Notes: a model not told the origin generated them from the letters alone. 51,631 nt of DNA from JAGORY01 sp964517585 (GCA_964517585.1 CAZFCB010000002.1:1-51631), one strand, 5' to 3'. Positions 18,451 through 27,602 are shown, counted from the stretch's first letter. Numbers and translations are program-made.

Positions 18451-21400
18451 GGTGTTGGAGGGGGAATATCAAGCTTCGTTGTTATGGGCAGACTCAATTT
18501 CGGAAAAATACGCTGTAGGGTATCAAGGCTCGCATTGAAGTATGGATTTTTATCGAGATTATCGTTTTCTGGAAGAGACTGTGACCGTAGTGTGTCGCCA
18601 AGAGCGGTAAAATCTCCTCCTGTGACATCCGGCATGAACCACTGCCACGTCGTGCTCGTACGTTTTTCGGGAGGGAGCAAATAGCACACGACCCCTTCAT
18701 GACACTTCGGAGGATTGTTGGGGTTCGGAAAATCTTGCTGACGCCTTGCGACTCGTCCTGCAAAATCCTCTTCGCGTTCTGGTATCCATCGAGAGAAAAG
18801 ACGAGCTAAGCGTTCCTTAAGATCATTCTCGACATGGATAATTTTCGCAGGATTTCCATGCTCCTGATCTGGATCAGGAGGAATGAGAATGCTCGGTGGA
18901 AAGCGACAATACGCACCGCGCATGCTCCCTCGATCAAGTGGGAAATTATCGTCACCACCGTCGATGGATGCTCCTGCGGCAAGTGCTTGTTCTTCATTGA
19001 TCTGTGTACCGATGTCAGTTCCGTCAATCATCTTTCGAAATGTACGCAAAATATTTTTTGCCGGCTCTAAGTCTTGGGTACTTGGCGGTGTGATGAGAGA
19101 CTTCGCCGGAAGATCAACACTTGGCACTGGGAAAGCACTGAATATTGCCTCGTTTGGCAGCGGTGGCAATTCAGGAAAATCGTCAGGAGATGGCGGCTCA
19201 ACACCAATAATTGGCGGAAGAGGTAACCGCACGCGCACTTGCACAGGCCATAACGTAGGAATGAGCCATGGATCACGCGGAAATTTCACATTCGAGAAAT
19301 CAAAGAATTGATCCTTTGGCTGAACGTATCCAAGGTCGGTGAGACTCTGTGGTGTGTAATCCCGGTTACGTTTCTCGCCTGGCTGCCGATCACCCCACCA
19401 GTTATCGAGGAGTGAGTAGATCGGCGCAGAGTAACGATGATTGCTACACCACCGAATCTGGCAGGCGTCTGCCTGAAGCATTCCTCGCTGCAAAAGCCTC
19501 CAGATGCGTTTCAGCTCACGACGCTGGACAGCACGCTGCGCAGATTCTTCAAGGAGCACACTATTCTGTTGGTACCAATCGGCAAAATATTCACGAATTT
19601 GTTTCTGAGAATCGAAAAGCTTGACGAGGTATGTCAGAAGCGAGCCTCGCATGAGCCGAATCTGTTCTACCCTCTCTCTGTATCGCTCTAATTTTTCAAT
19701 GATCGTCACAGCTGCGTCAGAGAAGGAGTTCCGACCTTCCAAGATTGCAGTAGCATCTTCATCAATTTTCCAGAGCTTCCAATCTGCGATCCGCGCATCG
19801 ATCTCTGCAACGGAGATAAGAGGCACGAGTACGGGTATTCTCACCTCCTGAATTGGTGCGACGAAGATCCGCTGAAAAGACTTGAGAACATTACCAAGAT
19901 CCTCAAGACCCGATTTCAGTGTGAGCTCTACCGTGCCATCGGAGCGTGAGACAGTCTGACTGACATACTGAAACAGTGGATCATCATCAGAGAGTCCAAC
20001 AAGGAATCGTGCAGGCATGATGAGTCGCGTCTGTGGATCTGCAGTCATCTTGAGGAGTTCGCGTTGTTGTGCCTCGAAGAAGATCGCCAGATCACGGTCG
20101 TCCGTGTCATCAAATTGATCGGTACGTGCATTTTTTGGCACAGTTTTACTGCCTGTCTGTCGCGTCGTCAGGAGTGTTCCAAAGATAGCCGTTACATCCG
20201 TTGGATCTTCGAAATTCTTCTGTAATTCCTTGAGTTTCTCGATATCAATCAGTGTCAAATTTGTATCTGAATCAGGCTTCCATGGTTCTGGATGATTGCG
20301 TGGATCTCGAGGATTTTCCTGTACTAAGCTCGGGTCTGGCGTGACTGTTTCTTTCTGGGTATGTCCATTACCGTCTTTCCACTCAGGTTTCTTTGGGTTT
20401 TGTTCATCATCAGAAGAGATCACAAATTCACATTGCTCATCGATGCCAGGTGTCACATCAAATTTCGGATCGTAGTCTGTTCCATCTGCATTTGTTTCTT
20501 TGTAATACTCATAACACTCAGCGCGAACTTGCCAGACATTATCTCCGCCAGGCGCCGTTACGGAAATTTTCGGCACCATAAAATTTTCGGCATAGTGCCG
20601 ATAATACGAACTTGCGATTGCCCAGTGGCCACCCCATATATCCACGATGATGCGATATCGTGTTTCGACAAAATTCCCTTCATCATCCATGACGTCATAT
20701 GGTTCCGCATGGCATTCTGTCATTTTATTATAAAATTCCCGATCCCATGGTGTTCTGCACGTCGTGTCTTGCGGTGGGTCGTCTGGCCATGTTGTCGCGA
20801 CCTTTGTGCGCTTGTCGCTTGTACCCCGACACTCAAATGTGTACGGCGGATCAAAGCAGTACCGTTTCTCCGGTCCAACCGGACATCCATCATTTGGTTC
20901 TGGGCACGGACATGCGGCTGCGGGGTCTTCGCGCGGCATGATTGCCGATGCCTGTCTCCATGCATCATAGAGACGTTTGCAAAACTTCGGTGTCGCCTTA
21001 TCTGTGCGTAGGCACCAGTCGTACGGATTGATGTCGACTTTGCCAACGCCATCAACAATTTCTACTGATCCATCCTCGTGAATAACAAGATCCTTTTGTA
21101 AGCGCTTCAGATCATCATCTATGTAACTATCGTCGTACACGCTGCACGCAGAACTGTATCCCCATGCGCTATCGGGGAATTCAAAGTCGCTACGTTCTCC
21201 GATACCTGTTTTTGGATCAAAAAGTGGACCGATATTCCTCCGGCCAGGAAGATCTGGGCTGATGTCAGGAATCGGCACGTCACCATTGACTCTTGTGCCA
21301 GCCACCGTCGCATTCGAGTCTTCATCCCAACCACCGCATTCCACAGAATTGATGTTCTGACGCATCTCATCTAAGCCAAACGTAATGTCTTTGTATGACG

Positions 21401-21527
21401 TTGGCACGTTCATCTTCGGAATAAACGGTGCAGCTAGAGCACTCTTCGTCATGACAAGTGATGACAAGACAACAAATGTCGTCAGTGCATGCCGTACAGA
21501 GATAGCGCGAAAATTCTCACAATGCAT
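18447..21527 (-). CDS. Large exported hypothetical, operon gene 1 (1026 aa)
   Basis: Not recognised. An N-terminal hydrophobic stretch (residues 13-32, ending KSALA) acts as signal peptide. Residues 60-250 are Asp/Pro/Cys-rich. Residues 540-700 are helical (QRELKRIWRLLQRGM). Residues 740-820 are proline-rich, and the C-terminus is Pro/Asp-rich. No membrane helix after the signal. First gene of the coupled set; TACACT ends 8 bases before the ATG. Divergent from ssb across 211 bases that hold no other gene. Confidence 0.85.
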   Translation of the reverse strand: MHCENFRAISVRHALTTFVVLSSLVMTKSALAAPFIPKMNVPTSYKDITFGLDEMRQNINSVECGGWDEDSNATVAGTRVNGDVPIPDISPDLPGRRNIGPLFDPKTGIGERSDFEFPDSAWGYSSACSVYDDSYIDDDLKRLQKDLVIHEDGSVEIVDGVGKVDINPYDWCLRTDKATPKFCKRLYDAWRQASAIMPREDPAAACPCPEPNDGCPVGPEKRYCFDPPYTFECRGTSDKRTKVATTWPDDPPQDTTCRTPWDREFYNKMTECHAEPYDVMDDEGNFVETRYRIIVDIWGGHWAIASSYYRHYAENFMVPKISVTAPGGDNVWQVRAECYEYYKETNADGTDYDPKFDVTPGIDEQCEFVISSDDEQNPKKPEWKDGNGHTQKETVTPDPSLVQENPRDPRNHPEPWKPDSDTNLTLIDIEKLKELQKNFEDPTDVTAIFGTLLTTRQTGSKTVPKNARTDQFDDTDDRDLAIFFEAQQRELLKMTADPQTRLIMPARFLVGLSDDDPLFQYVSQTVSRSDGTVELTLKSGLEDLGNVLKSFQRIFVAPIQEVRIPVLVPLISVAEIDARIADWKLWKIDEDATAILEGRNSFSDAAVTIIEKLERYRERVEQIRLMRGSLLTYLVKLFDSQKQIREYFADWYQQNSVLLEESAQRAVQRRELKRIWRLLQRGMLQADACQIRWCSNHRYSAPIYSLLDNWWGDRQPGEKRNRDYTPQSLTDLGYVQPKDQFFDFSNVKFPRDPWLIPTLWPVQVRVRLPLPPIIGVEPPSPDDFPELPPLPNEAIFSAFPVPSVDLPAKSLITPPSTQDLEPAKNILRTFRKMIDGTDIGTQINEEQALAAGASIDGGDDNFPLDRGSMRGAYCRFPPSILIPPDPDQEHGNPAKIIHVENDLKERLARLFSRWIPEREEDFAGRVARRQQDFPNPNNPPKCHEGVVCYLLPPEKRTSTTWQWFMPDVTGGDFTALGDTLRSQSLPENDNLDKNPYFNASLDTLQRIFPKLSLPITTKLDIPPPTP

Positions 21528-21535
21528 CGTGCGTC

Positions 21536-21541
21536 AGTGTA
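21536..21541 (-). promoter_or_regulatory. -10 hexamer of the five-gene operon
   Basis: TACACT-gacgcacg-ATG on the minus strand: 8 bases from hexamer to start codon, so the leader is about 2 bases. Confidence 0.5.
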
Positions 21542-21738
21542 CGCGATGACTCTTCGTTCCTCCTATTATTGAGGCTAAAAAATTTAGTATCGGAAAACAA
21601 AAAAATATTCCTTCAATCTTTTCTTGTTGCACACTCGTTTCAGTGGGTGTACGTTCGTTCACGTCAACTGCTGGCGCTTCTGTGGCGCCACATAATGCAC
21701 CGGCACGTGACCTCCTTTACTCCCATTCCCCCTCAGCG

Positions 21739-22605
21739 ATGTTCTCTCTCAATCGTATCGACATCATCGGATACCAGACACAACCAGTCACCGTTCGCCA
21801 GACACCCGGCGGCGCGAGTGTGACCGATCTTAATATTGTCGTTCCATACTCATTCCAGTCGAGTAAGGGCGAAACGCTTTCCGGCAAAAGCTTCCACACA
21901 GTGACCGTGTGGGGGGCAATGGCGGACGTTGCTGGCCAATATGTCAAAGCTGGTTCTCAGCTTTTTGTTTCTGGTCGCCTTCAAACTGACTCCTGGGATG
22001 ACACGACAAGTGGTGAGAAGCGTAACAAAACAAAAATTGTCGCGATGGACTTGATTCTCCTTGATCCTAAAGACGGCCAGCGCGAGGCTCCATCCGGAGC
22101 TGCTAGTCTCACGAGTTGCGTGAATCGTGCACAAGTTGTTGGTAACGTCACCCGGGAACCAGAAATGCGAACGACGACGAGCGGCCAATCTGTTCTCACT
22201 CTTGGTGTCGCAACGAATGAGCGATGGAAAGAGAAGGCAACAGGTGAACTAAAAGAGCGCTCTGAATTTCACAATGTCGTGGTCTGGGGTGATACGGCCA
22301 AGGCTGTCCACATGAACATCAAGAAAGGCCAACGCGTCTATGTCACTGGCCGCGTACAGACTCGCACGTGGGAAACGCAAGAAGGAAAGAAGCGTGCCAC
22401 AACGGAGATTATCTCAGATCAGGTGACGCTACTTGGCCTCAAGAGTGCTGATGCTATCTCTAACGTCCAGTCTGACGGCGCTACTGAAGTTGAATCCGCA
22501 CAGCCTTCACGCACTTCTGAGAATGCGACTCCCGTCGCTGCCGGAGGCGCGATGCCGGATATTAAATACGAATCCGAAATCAAGCCGGAGGATTTACCGT
22601 TTTAA
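21739..22605 (+). CDS. ssb: Single-stranded DNA-binding protein with two OB folds
   Basis: 288 residues with two SSB OB domains in tandem: residues 3-110 (LNRIDIIGYQTQPVTV, HTVTVWGAMADVAGQYVKAG) and 126-234 (NRAQVVGNVTREPEMR, HNVVVWGDTAKAVHMNIKKG). A flexible tail ends in KPEDLPF, matching the acidic, Phe-terminated tip that recruits partner proteins. The usual bacterial SSB has one OB and is a tetramer; this layout resembles Deinococcus-Thermus SSB, a dimer carrying four folds. Start MFSLNRI is preferred because the 32 upstream in-frame residues are low-quality sequence. Confidence 0.93.
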   Translation: MFSLNRIDIIGYQTQPVTVRQTPGGASVTDLNIVVPYSFQSSKGETLSGKSFHTVTVWGAMADVAGQYVKAGSQLFVSGRLQTDSWDDTTSGEKRNKTKIVAMDLILLDPKDGQREAPSGAASLTSCVNRAQVVGNVTREPEMRTTTSGQSVLTLGVATNERWKEKATGELKERSEFHNVVVWGDTAKAVHMNIKKGQRVYVTGRVQTRTWETQEGKKRATTEIISDQVTLLGLKSADAISNVQSDGATEVESAQPSRTSENATPVAAGGAMPDIKYESEIKPEDLPF

Positions 22606-22613
22606 CCACAAAC

Positions 22614-22693
22614 GTAGAGACAACCCATTGGGGCGTCTCCTGACTGCAATCGTTGCACCCAGTTTCCGAGACGCGCGCACCGCATGTCTCTAC
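22614..22693. repeat. Nested inverted repeat with GTAGAGAC ends
   Basis: GTAGAGACA (22614-22622) pairs with TGTCTCTAC (22685-22693). Inside, GCGTCTC (22633-22639) pairs with GAGACGC (22668-22674). The outer arms match the palindromes at 48385 and 49832. It lies 9 bases after the ssb stop and could act as a transcript-end structure, but there is no T run. Confidence 0.7.
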
Positions 22694-22744
22694 CGCAAGA
22701 ATGATCAACCCTTGTCCATTGGCGGCAGGGGTTCTTCAATTGCA

Positions 22745-23629
22745 TCAGAATCGTAACGAGCCATCTCTCTCGAAAAACCGCATCTCTACTTCCAAATTCT
22801 CTGAGATTTTTTTCTTCACCTCTTCTACCACTGCAACCGCATTTGCGTACGTGCCTTCACCGGTATTCATGAGGAAATTTGCATGCTTTGGTGAGATTTC
22901 AATACCTCCTACTTTGTAGCCACGGAGGCCTACCGCATCAATGAGCTTCCAAGCAGGAGTATCTCCTACAGCCTTGAAACACGAGCCTGCGGTTTTTGCG
23001 TGTGGCTGCGTCTCGATGCGCTTCTGCAGCAGTGTTTGAATGTTTGTCGTCATAGCTGCTGGGTCGCTTCTGGGAAGTTTTAGTGTCACCTCCCAGATAA
23101 TCAGGCCGCCTAATGTTCCACTTTCCACTTTCCACTTTCCACTTTTAAAGATGCTTTCTCTATAACCAAACCCACACTCATCTCTGGAAAGTGTCTTCCA
23201 TGTGCCATCGTACACCGTGACGGATTCGACAAAAGAATCAATCCAGACGCCTTTTGGTCCTTGTCCAGCATTGCCAAAAATTGCTCCGCCGATGGTTCCG
23301 GGGATTCCCGTAAGAGACGAAAGATCGAGACCGAAACGTGCTACTTCATTCATAAGCATGGCAAGATTTTTTCCTGCACCGACTGTCACCATGCTGTCTT
23401 GTATATCGGTTTTTGCATGCTTCACCTGTACAACGAGTGCATCAACCGTATCTGCGAAAATTGTATTTGATCCGCTCCCTAACGGTATGATTTTTAGTTC
23501 ATGCTTCATGGAAAACTTCAGCGCCTCTTCTACGTCTTCCTTTGTCTCTACTTCAGCAAAGTATCGCGCAACTCCTCCAATGCGCATGGTTGTTTTTGGC
23601 CGAAGGGTAACATTTAGGATGAACTGCAA
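22745..23629 (-). CDS. murB: UDP-N-acetylenolpyruvoylglucosamine reductase
   Basis: 294 residues; NADPH-dependent reduction of UDP-GlcNAc-enolpyruvate to UDP-MurNAc with FAD. MRIGGVARYF, PLGSGSNTIF (49-58) and LTGIPGTIGGAIFGNAG (106-122) form the FAD site. Y157/R158 lie in GYRESIFK, and the catalytic Ser216 in AGSCFK. Glu near the C-terminus (LEVEMRFFE) fits the short type II form. The start is TTG: the conserved LRPKTTMRIGG lies only 9 codons in and there is no nearer ATG. A 28-bp heptamer array (23116-23143) is translated as residues 163-172, lengthening a loop that is usually short. Confidence 0.95.
   Translation of the reverse strand: MQFILNVTLRPKTTMRIGGVARYFAEVETKEDVEEALKFSMKHELKIIPLGSGSNTIFADTVDALVVQVKHAKTDIQDSMVTVGAGKNLAMLMNEVARFGLDLSSLTGIPGTIGGAIFGNAGQGPKGVWIDSFVESVTVYDGTWKTLSRDECGFGYRESIFKSGKWKVESGTLGGLIIWEVTLKLPRSDPAAMTTNIQTLLQKRIETQPHAKTAGSCFKAVGDTPAWKLIDAVGLRGYKVGGIEISPKHANFLMNTGEGTYANAVAVVEEVKKKISENLEVEMRFFERDGSLRF
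23116..23143. repeat. Four tandem TTCCACT heptamers inside murB
   Basis: Four perfect 7-bp units, translated on the minus strand as SGKWKVESGT. A two-unit relative (TTCCACT-TTCCAC) occurs inside ftsW near 28689, encoding VESG. Confidence 0.9.
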
Positions 23630-23634
23630 AGAGA

Positions 23635-23755
23635 GTTGGGTACGTAAGGTAGGTGGGGTTGGTGGGGTAAGGAGGGGGAGTGAATATTACACCTGAAGAA
23701 TATCAAAAACCTGCCACTCCTATCCTACCACTACTATCTTTCCCTCTCACCTACT
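23635..23755 (-). repeat. G-rich/C-rich paired arms upstream of murB
   Basis: On the minus strand a G-rich arm (GTAGGTGAG, GTAGTGGTAGG) is followed about 40 bases later by a C-rich arm (CTTACCCCACC, CCACCTACC) just before the murB start. The same layout occurs before gltX and before the gene ending at 44122. Confidence 0.6.
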
Positions 23756-24202
23756 GATCAAGTCCGTCACTTTCTCCATGGATTCATACAGCTTCTCTGA
23801 AAAAATATCCTTCTTCTGTGTCTTTTGAAGTAGCGCAACAAGAACGACAGCTCCAGCGATGACAGCAAGAATAATACCGAGATCCTGTATTGCCGGCTGG
23901 ATGCGGAAGAGAAGGAGGCCGAGGAATATTGCGACTGCAAGAAAAACACCGGCAATGATGCCGACGCCGAACGTTACGATGACAAGTTTTGTTCGATCTT
24001 CCTGCTTGTCCTGCGGAGCAGATGCGAGTGCAGTAAGAAGATCGCTACTCACGATCACAGGGTCATTGTCGCTGCGCTTAAAGAGTACTTGCACCTTACG
24101 CTGCAAAATAAGGCTCACGAATGTTTTAAAGGGAACAGAGGTCTTACCCTCGATCACTGCCTTGCCGCTTGTGTTACTAATCTCTACTTCGAGCTCGTCC
24201 AT
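23747..24202 (-). CDS. Two-helix membrane protein, unknown (151 aa)
   Basis: Not recognised. Residues 1-60 form a small soluble beta-rich domain (MDELEVEISNTSGKAV, then FKTFVSLILQRKVQVLF). Two hydrophobic helices follow at about 75-99 and 104-124, and the tail is charged. Start chosen at MDEL because TGg-TACAAT ends 7 bases before it; the two upstream in-frame starts lie on or before that promoter. It begins 20 bases after gltX ends. Confidence 0.75.
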   Translation of the reverse strand: MDELEVEISNTSGKAVIEGKTSVPFKTFVSLILQRKVQVLFKRSDNDPVIVSSDLLTALASAPQDKQEDRTKLVIVTFGVGIIAGVFLAVAIFLGLLLFRIQPAIQDLGIILAVIAGAVVLVALLQKTQKKDIFSEKLYESMEKVTDLISR

Positions 24203-24209
24203 GGAACGC

Positions 24210-24218
24210 ATTGTACCA
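24210..24218 (-). promoter_or_regulatory. Extended -10 for the membrane protein gene
   Basis: TGg-TACAAT-gcgttcc-ATG on the minus strand, 7-base spacing, positioned right after the gltX stop. Confidence 0.65.
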
Positions 24219-24221
24219 GAC

Positions 24222-25685
24222 TTAGACTGGTGCAACTGCAAGACGTTTCATTGTTTCAGTTTTACCGAGCAGGTCAGCCACTTCGTACGCACCCGGGCTG
24301 TACTCGCGACCAGTGAGCATGGCTCGTAGCGGCCACAGGACCTGACCCTTTTTAAAGCCAGATGCAGGGAGACCATTTTCAATAGCAGCAACGATGGATT
24401 CGCGATTCCACACGTCTTCTGACACGGAGCCAAGTTGAGTGTTCAAAAAGTGCAGAATTGCTTCCACCTGAGAAGGCTCTATTTTTTGTTTCGGATTCGC
24501 CACGAGTGCCATCGTAGGGCTTACTGGTGCGTAAAAGTACCCGAGCATCTCCGGTGCTTCCTGAAAGAACATAATACGTTCCTGAATGAGAGCGGCGCGC
24601 TTCATAAATACTGAGTCACTCGCTGCTGCAGGAAACTTTTCACTGACAAGAGGGAGGATTCTTGCCGCGAATTCTTCCACAGGAATCTTGCGCATCCACT
24701 GACCTTGGAGCCAATCGAGTTTTTGAAGATCAAAAACGGCGCCTGCTTTCTGCACTCGCTCAAGAGTAAAAGCCTCCACGAGTTCTGGGAGTGAAAATAT
24801 TTCTTGTTCGGTACCCGGATTCCACCCAAGGAGCGCGAGAAAGTTGAGAAGTACCTCCGGCAAGTATCCCTTGTTCAAATAGTCCTCGACTGCGACTGAA
24901 TTTTTTCGCTTACTGAGTTTTGTGCGATCTGGATTTAAGATGAGTGGCATGTGCGCATACTTCGGAGCTTCCCAGCCGAGAAATTTGAAAAGTAAAAGAT
25001 GCTTGGGGAGTGACGACAGCCATTCTTCTCCACGATTCACAAGATCTATCTTCATGAGATGATCATCGACGACGTGTGCGAGGTGATACGTCGGAAACCC
25101 GTCGGATTTTAGGAGAACTTGGTCATCAATGGTGTACCCCTTAAACGTCAATGTCCCATAAATAATGTCATCGTACGTCACAGACTCTTCACGCGGTACT
25201 TTCATGCGGATGACATGTTTTTCGCCAGCGGCTATGCGTTTCTCGACTTCCTTCTGCGGAAGAACGGCACATGTTCGGTCGTACATCGGCGCCTGCTTTC
25301 TCTTCTCTTGGTCTGTGCGCATCTGTTCTAGTCGCTCAGACGTACAGAAGCAGTGATACGCGTGACCAGACTGCAGTAACGCATCGGCGTACGTACGGTA
25401 CACATCGAGACGCTTGGACTGATGATAAGGCCCGTAGGAACCTTTTTCGACAAGCTCACCGTGCGCATCCAGTACGACGCCTTCATCGGGTGCGAGGCCG
25501 ACCTTCGTGAGAGTGCGGACGATATTTTCTGTTGCACCCTGCATCTCACGAGCCTGATCAGTATCTTCGATCCGAAGCGTAAACGTGCCGTGTGTCTTCC
25601 TTGCAACGAGCCACGCAAAGAGCGCCGTACGAAGAGCACCGACGTGAAGAAGGCCTGTTGGTGAGGGTGGAAAGCGAGTGCGCAA
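24222..25685 (-). CDS. gltX: Glutamyl-tRNA synthetase
   Basis: Class I synthetase. The HIGH-like motif lies in PPSPTGLLHVGALRTALF, followed by TLRIEDTDQ. The KMSKS-like motif is DRTKLSKRKNSV. The C-terminal helical anticodon domain is complete. The frame opens at 25784, but sequence upstream of LRTRFPPSPTG is CTACC-repeat DNA, and family members start 2-5 residues before RFAPSPTG. The TTG at 25685 (487 residues) is therefore preferred over ATG 25754 or 25784. Both of those would add repeat-encoded residues. Specificity (tRNA-Glu only or also tRNA-Gln) cannot be told. Confidence 0.94.
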   Translation of the reverse strand: MRTRFPPSPTGLLHVGALRTALFAWLVARKTHGTFTLRIEDTDQAREMQGATENIVRTLTKVGLAPDEGVVLDAHGELVEKGSYGPYHQSKRLDVYRTYADALLQSGHAYHCFCTSERLEQMRTDQEKRKQAPMYDRTCAVLPQKEVEKRIAAGEKHVIRMKVPREESVTYDDIIYGTLTFKGYTIDDQVLLKSDGFPTYHLAHVVDDHLMKIDLVNRGEEWLSSLPKHLLLFKFLGWEAPKYAHMPLILNPDRTKLSKRKNSVAVEDYLNKGYLPEVLLNFLALLGWNPGTEQEIFSLPELVEAFTLERVQKAGAVFDLQKLDWLQGQWMRKIPVEEFAARILPLVSEKFPAAASDSVFMKRAALIQERIMFFQEAPEMLGYFYAPVSPTMALVANPKQKIEPSQVEAILHFLNTQLGSVSEDVWNRESIVAAIENGLPASGFKKGQVLWPLRAMLTGREYSPGAYEVADLLGKTETMKRLAVAPV

Positions 25686-25795
25686 AGGGAAGGAAGGGTA
25701 GGTTTGGAACGTAGAGTAGGAAGAACTCGTATTGTCAGAATAACGAAGCCCCATCTTACCTACCAACCCTATCATCCTTACCACGTCGTTTCATA
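25681..25795 (-). repeat. G-rich/C-rich paired arms upstream of gltX
   Basis: On the minus strand GGTAAGGATGATAGGG and TTGGTAGGTAAGATGGGG are followed, after about 40 bases, by CCTACTCTACG and AACCTACCCTTCCTTCCC, directly before the TTG start of gltX. Partner of the loci at 23635 and 46150. Confidence 0.6.
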
Positions 25796-25797
25796 CA

Positions 25798-26490
25798 CTA
25801 TTTCACAACCACGACATTGAACGTGACCTTGTCCTTTGGCATGTCAGATCCATCGCGCGGAACTCTGGCAATAGTATTGACGACGTCCTGACCGGATGTG
25901 ACGCGTCCGAAGATTGTGTAACTTGGCGGAAGTGGATAGTCAGCATCCATGATAAAGAATTGACTGCCGTTCGTATGAGGACCACGGTTTGCCATAGCAA
26001 TGACACCTGCTTTGTAGCCAGTTTTGTACGTTGCTGAATTCGGTTGGATCTCATCTTCGAACATCTCACCAAAGACGCTCTTCCCGCCAGTTCCGTTTCC
26101 ACTTGGATCTCCTCCTTGGATCATGAATCCTGGAATAACGCGGTGAAATGTAACGCCACTGTAATAACCACTCGAAGCGAGTGCCATAAAATTTGTGACA
26201 GTCTTTGGCGCAATGTCTGCGTCGAGCTCAACAGTGATATCCCCTTTACTCGTCTTGATGATAGCTTGGTGCTTACCCTTCATGATGCCACCGTCCCACT
26301 TCCATGCTTCTGGCGCGACTGAAGAAGAAGATGACGAGTCCGATGAAGCAGATGATGTTGGCATGGCGTCGATGGATGAAGAACTAGAAGAAGTTTGGGT
26401 ACCGTTGGTAGTGGAAACCGGAGTCTTTGCATTACATGCGCTTAGGCCAAGTGCGAGTGATAGTGTTAGAAGAGAGATGATTTTCTTCAT
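25798..26490 (-). CDS. Lipoprotein cyclophilin-type peptidyl-prolyl isomerase
   Basis: 230 residues. The signal peptide ends in a lipobox (LSAC, Cys19), consistent with the lspA gene nearby. A Ser/Thr-rich linker covers residues 25-60. The cyclophilin domain occupies 75-230, with FHRVIPGFMIQGGDP, FEDEI, GVIAMANRGPHTNGSQFFI and a long loop before TIFGRVTSGQDVV. It catalyses cis-trans isomerisation of prolyl bonds in exported proteins, anchored to the outer face of the membrane. No Shine-Dalgarno or close -10 is visible. Confidence 0.95.
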   Translation of the reverse strand: MKKIISLLTLSLALGLSACNAKTPVSTTNGTQTSSSSSSIDAMPTSSASSDSSSSSSVAPEAWKWDGGIMKGKHQAIIKTSKGDITVELDADIAPKTVTNFMALASSGYYSGVTFHRVIPGFMIQGGDPSGNGTGGKSVFGEMFEDEIQPNSATYKTGYKAGVIAMANRGPHTNGSQFFIMDADYPLPPSYTIFGRVTSGQDVVNTIARVPRDGSDMPKDKVTFNVVVVK

Positions 26491-26519
26491 GGGAATGTTG
26501 GGAAGAACGGATCAATACT

Positions 26520-27602
26520 TTACCCCTGGAACGGAAGTACGTCCAGAATGATGTCCGCAACGTTGGCAGCAGCGTCCGTTGGCAGTGCTTTGGAGAGCGC
26601 TTCACCCATTGCTATGCGTCGTGGCTCATCTGAAAGAAGCCGCCCTACGACATGCGCGAGATCTGACAGATGATCCTGCGAAAGAAATTCCACTGCTTGT
26701 CGTGCGGCCAAGAATTCAGCGTTACGAATTTGGTGATCGTGTGCCACTCCTGGAAGTGGGACGACGACGGTTGCTTTTTTGAGAGCAGCAAGTTCAGACA
26801 GGACGCCAGCTCCGGCGCGAGTAATAACGAGGTTCGCAAAGCAGTAAAGATGTGGCAGCTCATCAAGCACGGTTGTACGAGCAAAATATCTTGCATGCTT
26901 GCTGTGTATCGACTTTCCCTCTCCCGTGAGATGGATAATATCGGCGAGATCAAGAAGAGCAGTGAAGTTTTTTTCGACAGCTTCATTGATGGCCACGGAC
27001 CCCTGACTACCCCCGATGATCATGACCACTGGCCGCCGACCCGAGAATCCTGTCATACGTTGCCCTGCAGCATGAGAGCCAAGGAAAATAGATGACCGGA
27101 CAGGATTCCCTGTTTGTACGCATTTCTTCTGCAGAGAGTCAGGAAATGTTGACTCAGGAAATCCGGTGCAAATTTTAGTTGCGATGCGACCGATCAGGCG
27201 ATCACTGAGACTCGGGACGCTATCGGAGGCATGGAGAAGAATCGGCACTCTGAGAAAAAATCCTGCAATACACACTGGGACACTCACAAAACCACCTTTA
27301 CTCAAAATGAGAGCTGGTCTTTGCTGTCGGAGATGAATGCATGACTCGAGAAACGAACGTGCAAACTGTATGGGAAACAGTAGAATTCTTATGGAAAATC
27401 CTCGCGGAAATTTCCCAGCGTGAATGACGACACATTCCTGATTTGTATGTTTGAGTGCCGATATTTCATCAAGACGAGGTGAACAAAAAAAGACTGGTCG
27501 TACGAACGGATTTTTTTGCACCACCGCCTCTGCGATGGCAAGCGACGGCATGAGATGACCGCTGCTGCCTCCGCCGGAGAAAATGATCGTACGGTTCTGC
27601 AC
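26520..27602 (-). CDS. murG: Lipid II synthase MurG
   Basis: 360 residues; transfers GlcNAc to lipid I at the inner membrane face. The N-terminal glycine loop is GGGSSGHLMPSLAIAE (10-25), SKGGFVSVPV follows, and the UDP-GlcNAc site includes IGGSQGS and TRAGAGVLSELAAL. The usual HEQN motif is HASD here (ILLHASDSVPS), a variation worth noting. GTG start, 3 bases after the ftsW stop. Operon ftsW-murG, then the isomerase gene. Confidence 0.95.
   Translation of the reverse strand: MQNRTIIFSGGGSSGHLMPSLAIAEAVVQKNPFVRPVFFCSPRLDEISALKHTNQECVVIHAGKFPRGFSIRILLFPIQFARSFLESCIHLRQQRPALILSKGGFVSVPVCIAGFFLRVPILLHASDSVPSLSDRLIGRIATKICTGFPESTFPDSLQKKCVQTGNPVRSSIFLGSHAAGQRMTGFSGRRPVVMIIGGSQGSVAINEAVEKNFTALLDLADIIHLTGEGKSIHSKHARYFARTTVLDELPHLYCFANLVITRAGAGVLSELAALKKATVVVPLPGVAHDHQIRNAEFLAARQAVEFLSQDHLSDLAHVVGRLLSDEPRRIAMGEALSKALPTDAAANVADIILDVLPFQG

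Noticed and set aside
20361..21011. A 216-codon plus-strand frame rich in Cys and Arg
   Set aside because: Antisense shadow of the 1026-residue exported protein; no promoter or protein-like composition.
25686..25784. N-terminal extension of gltX
   Set aside because: Encoded by CTACC-type repeat DNA and absent from the family; TTG at 25685 gives the standard start.
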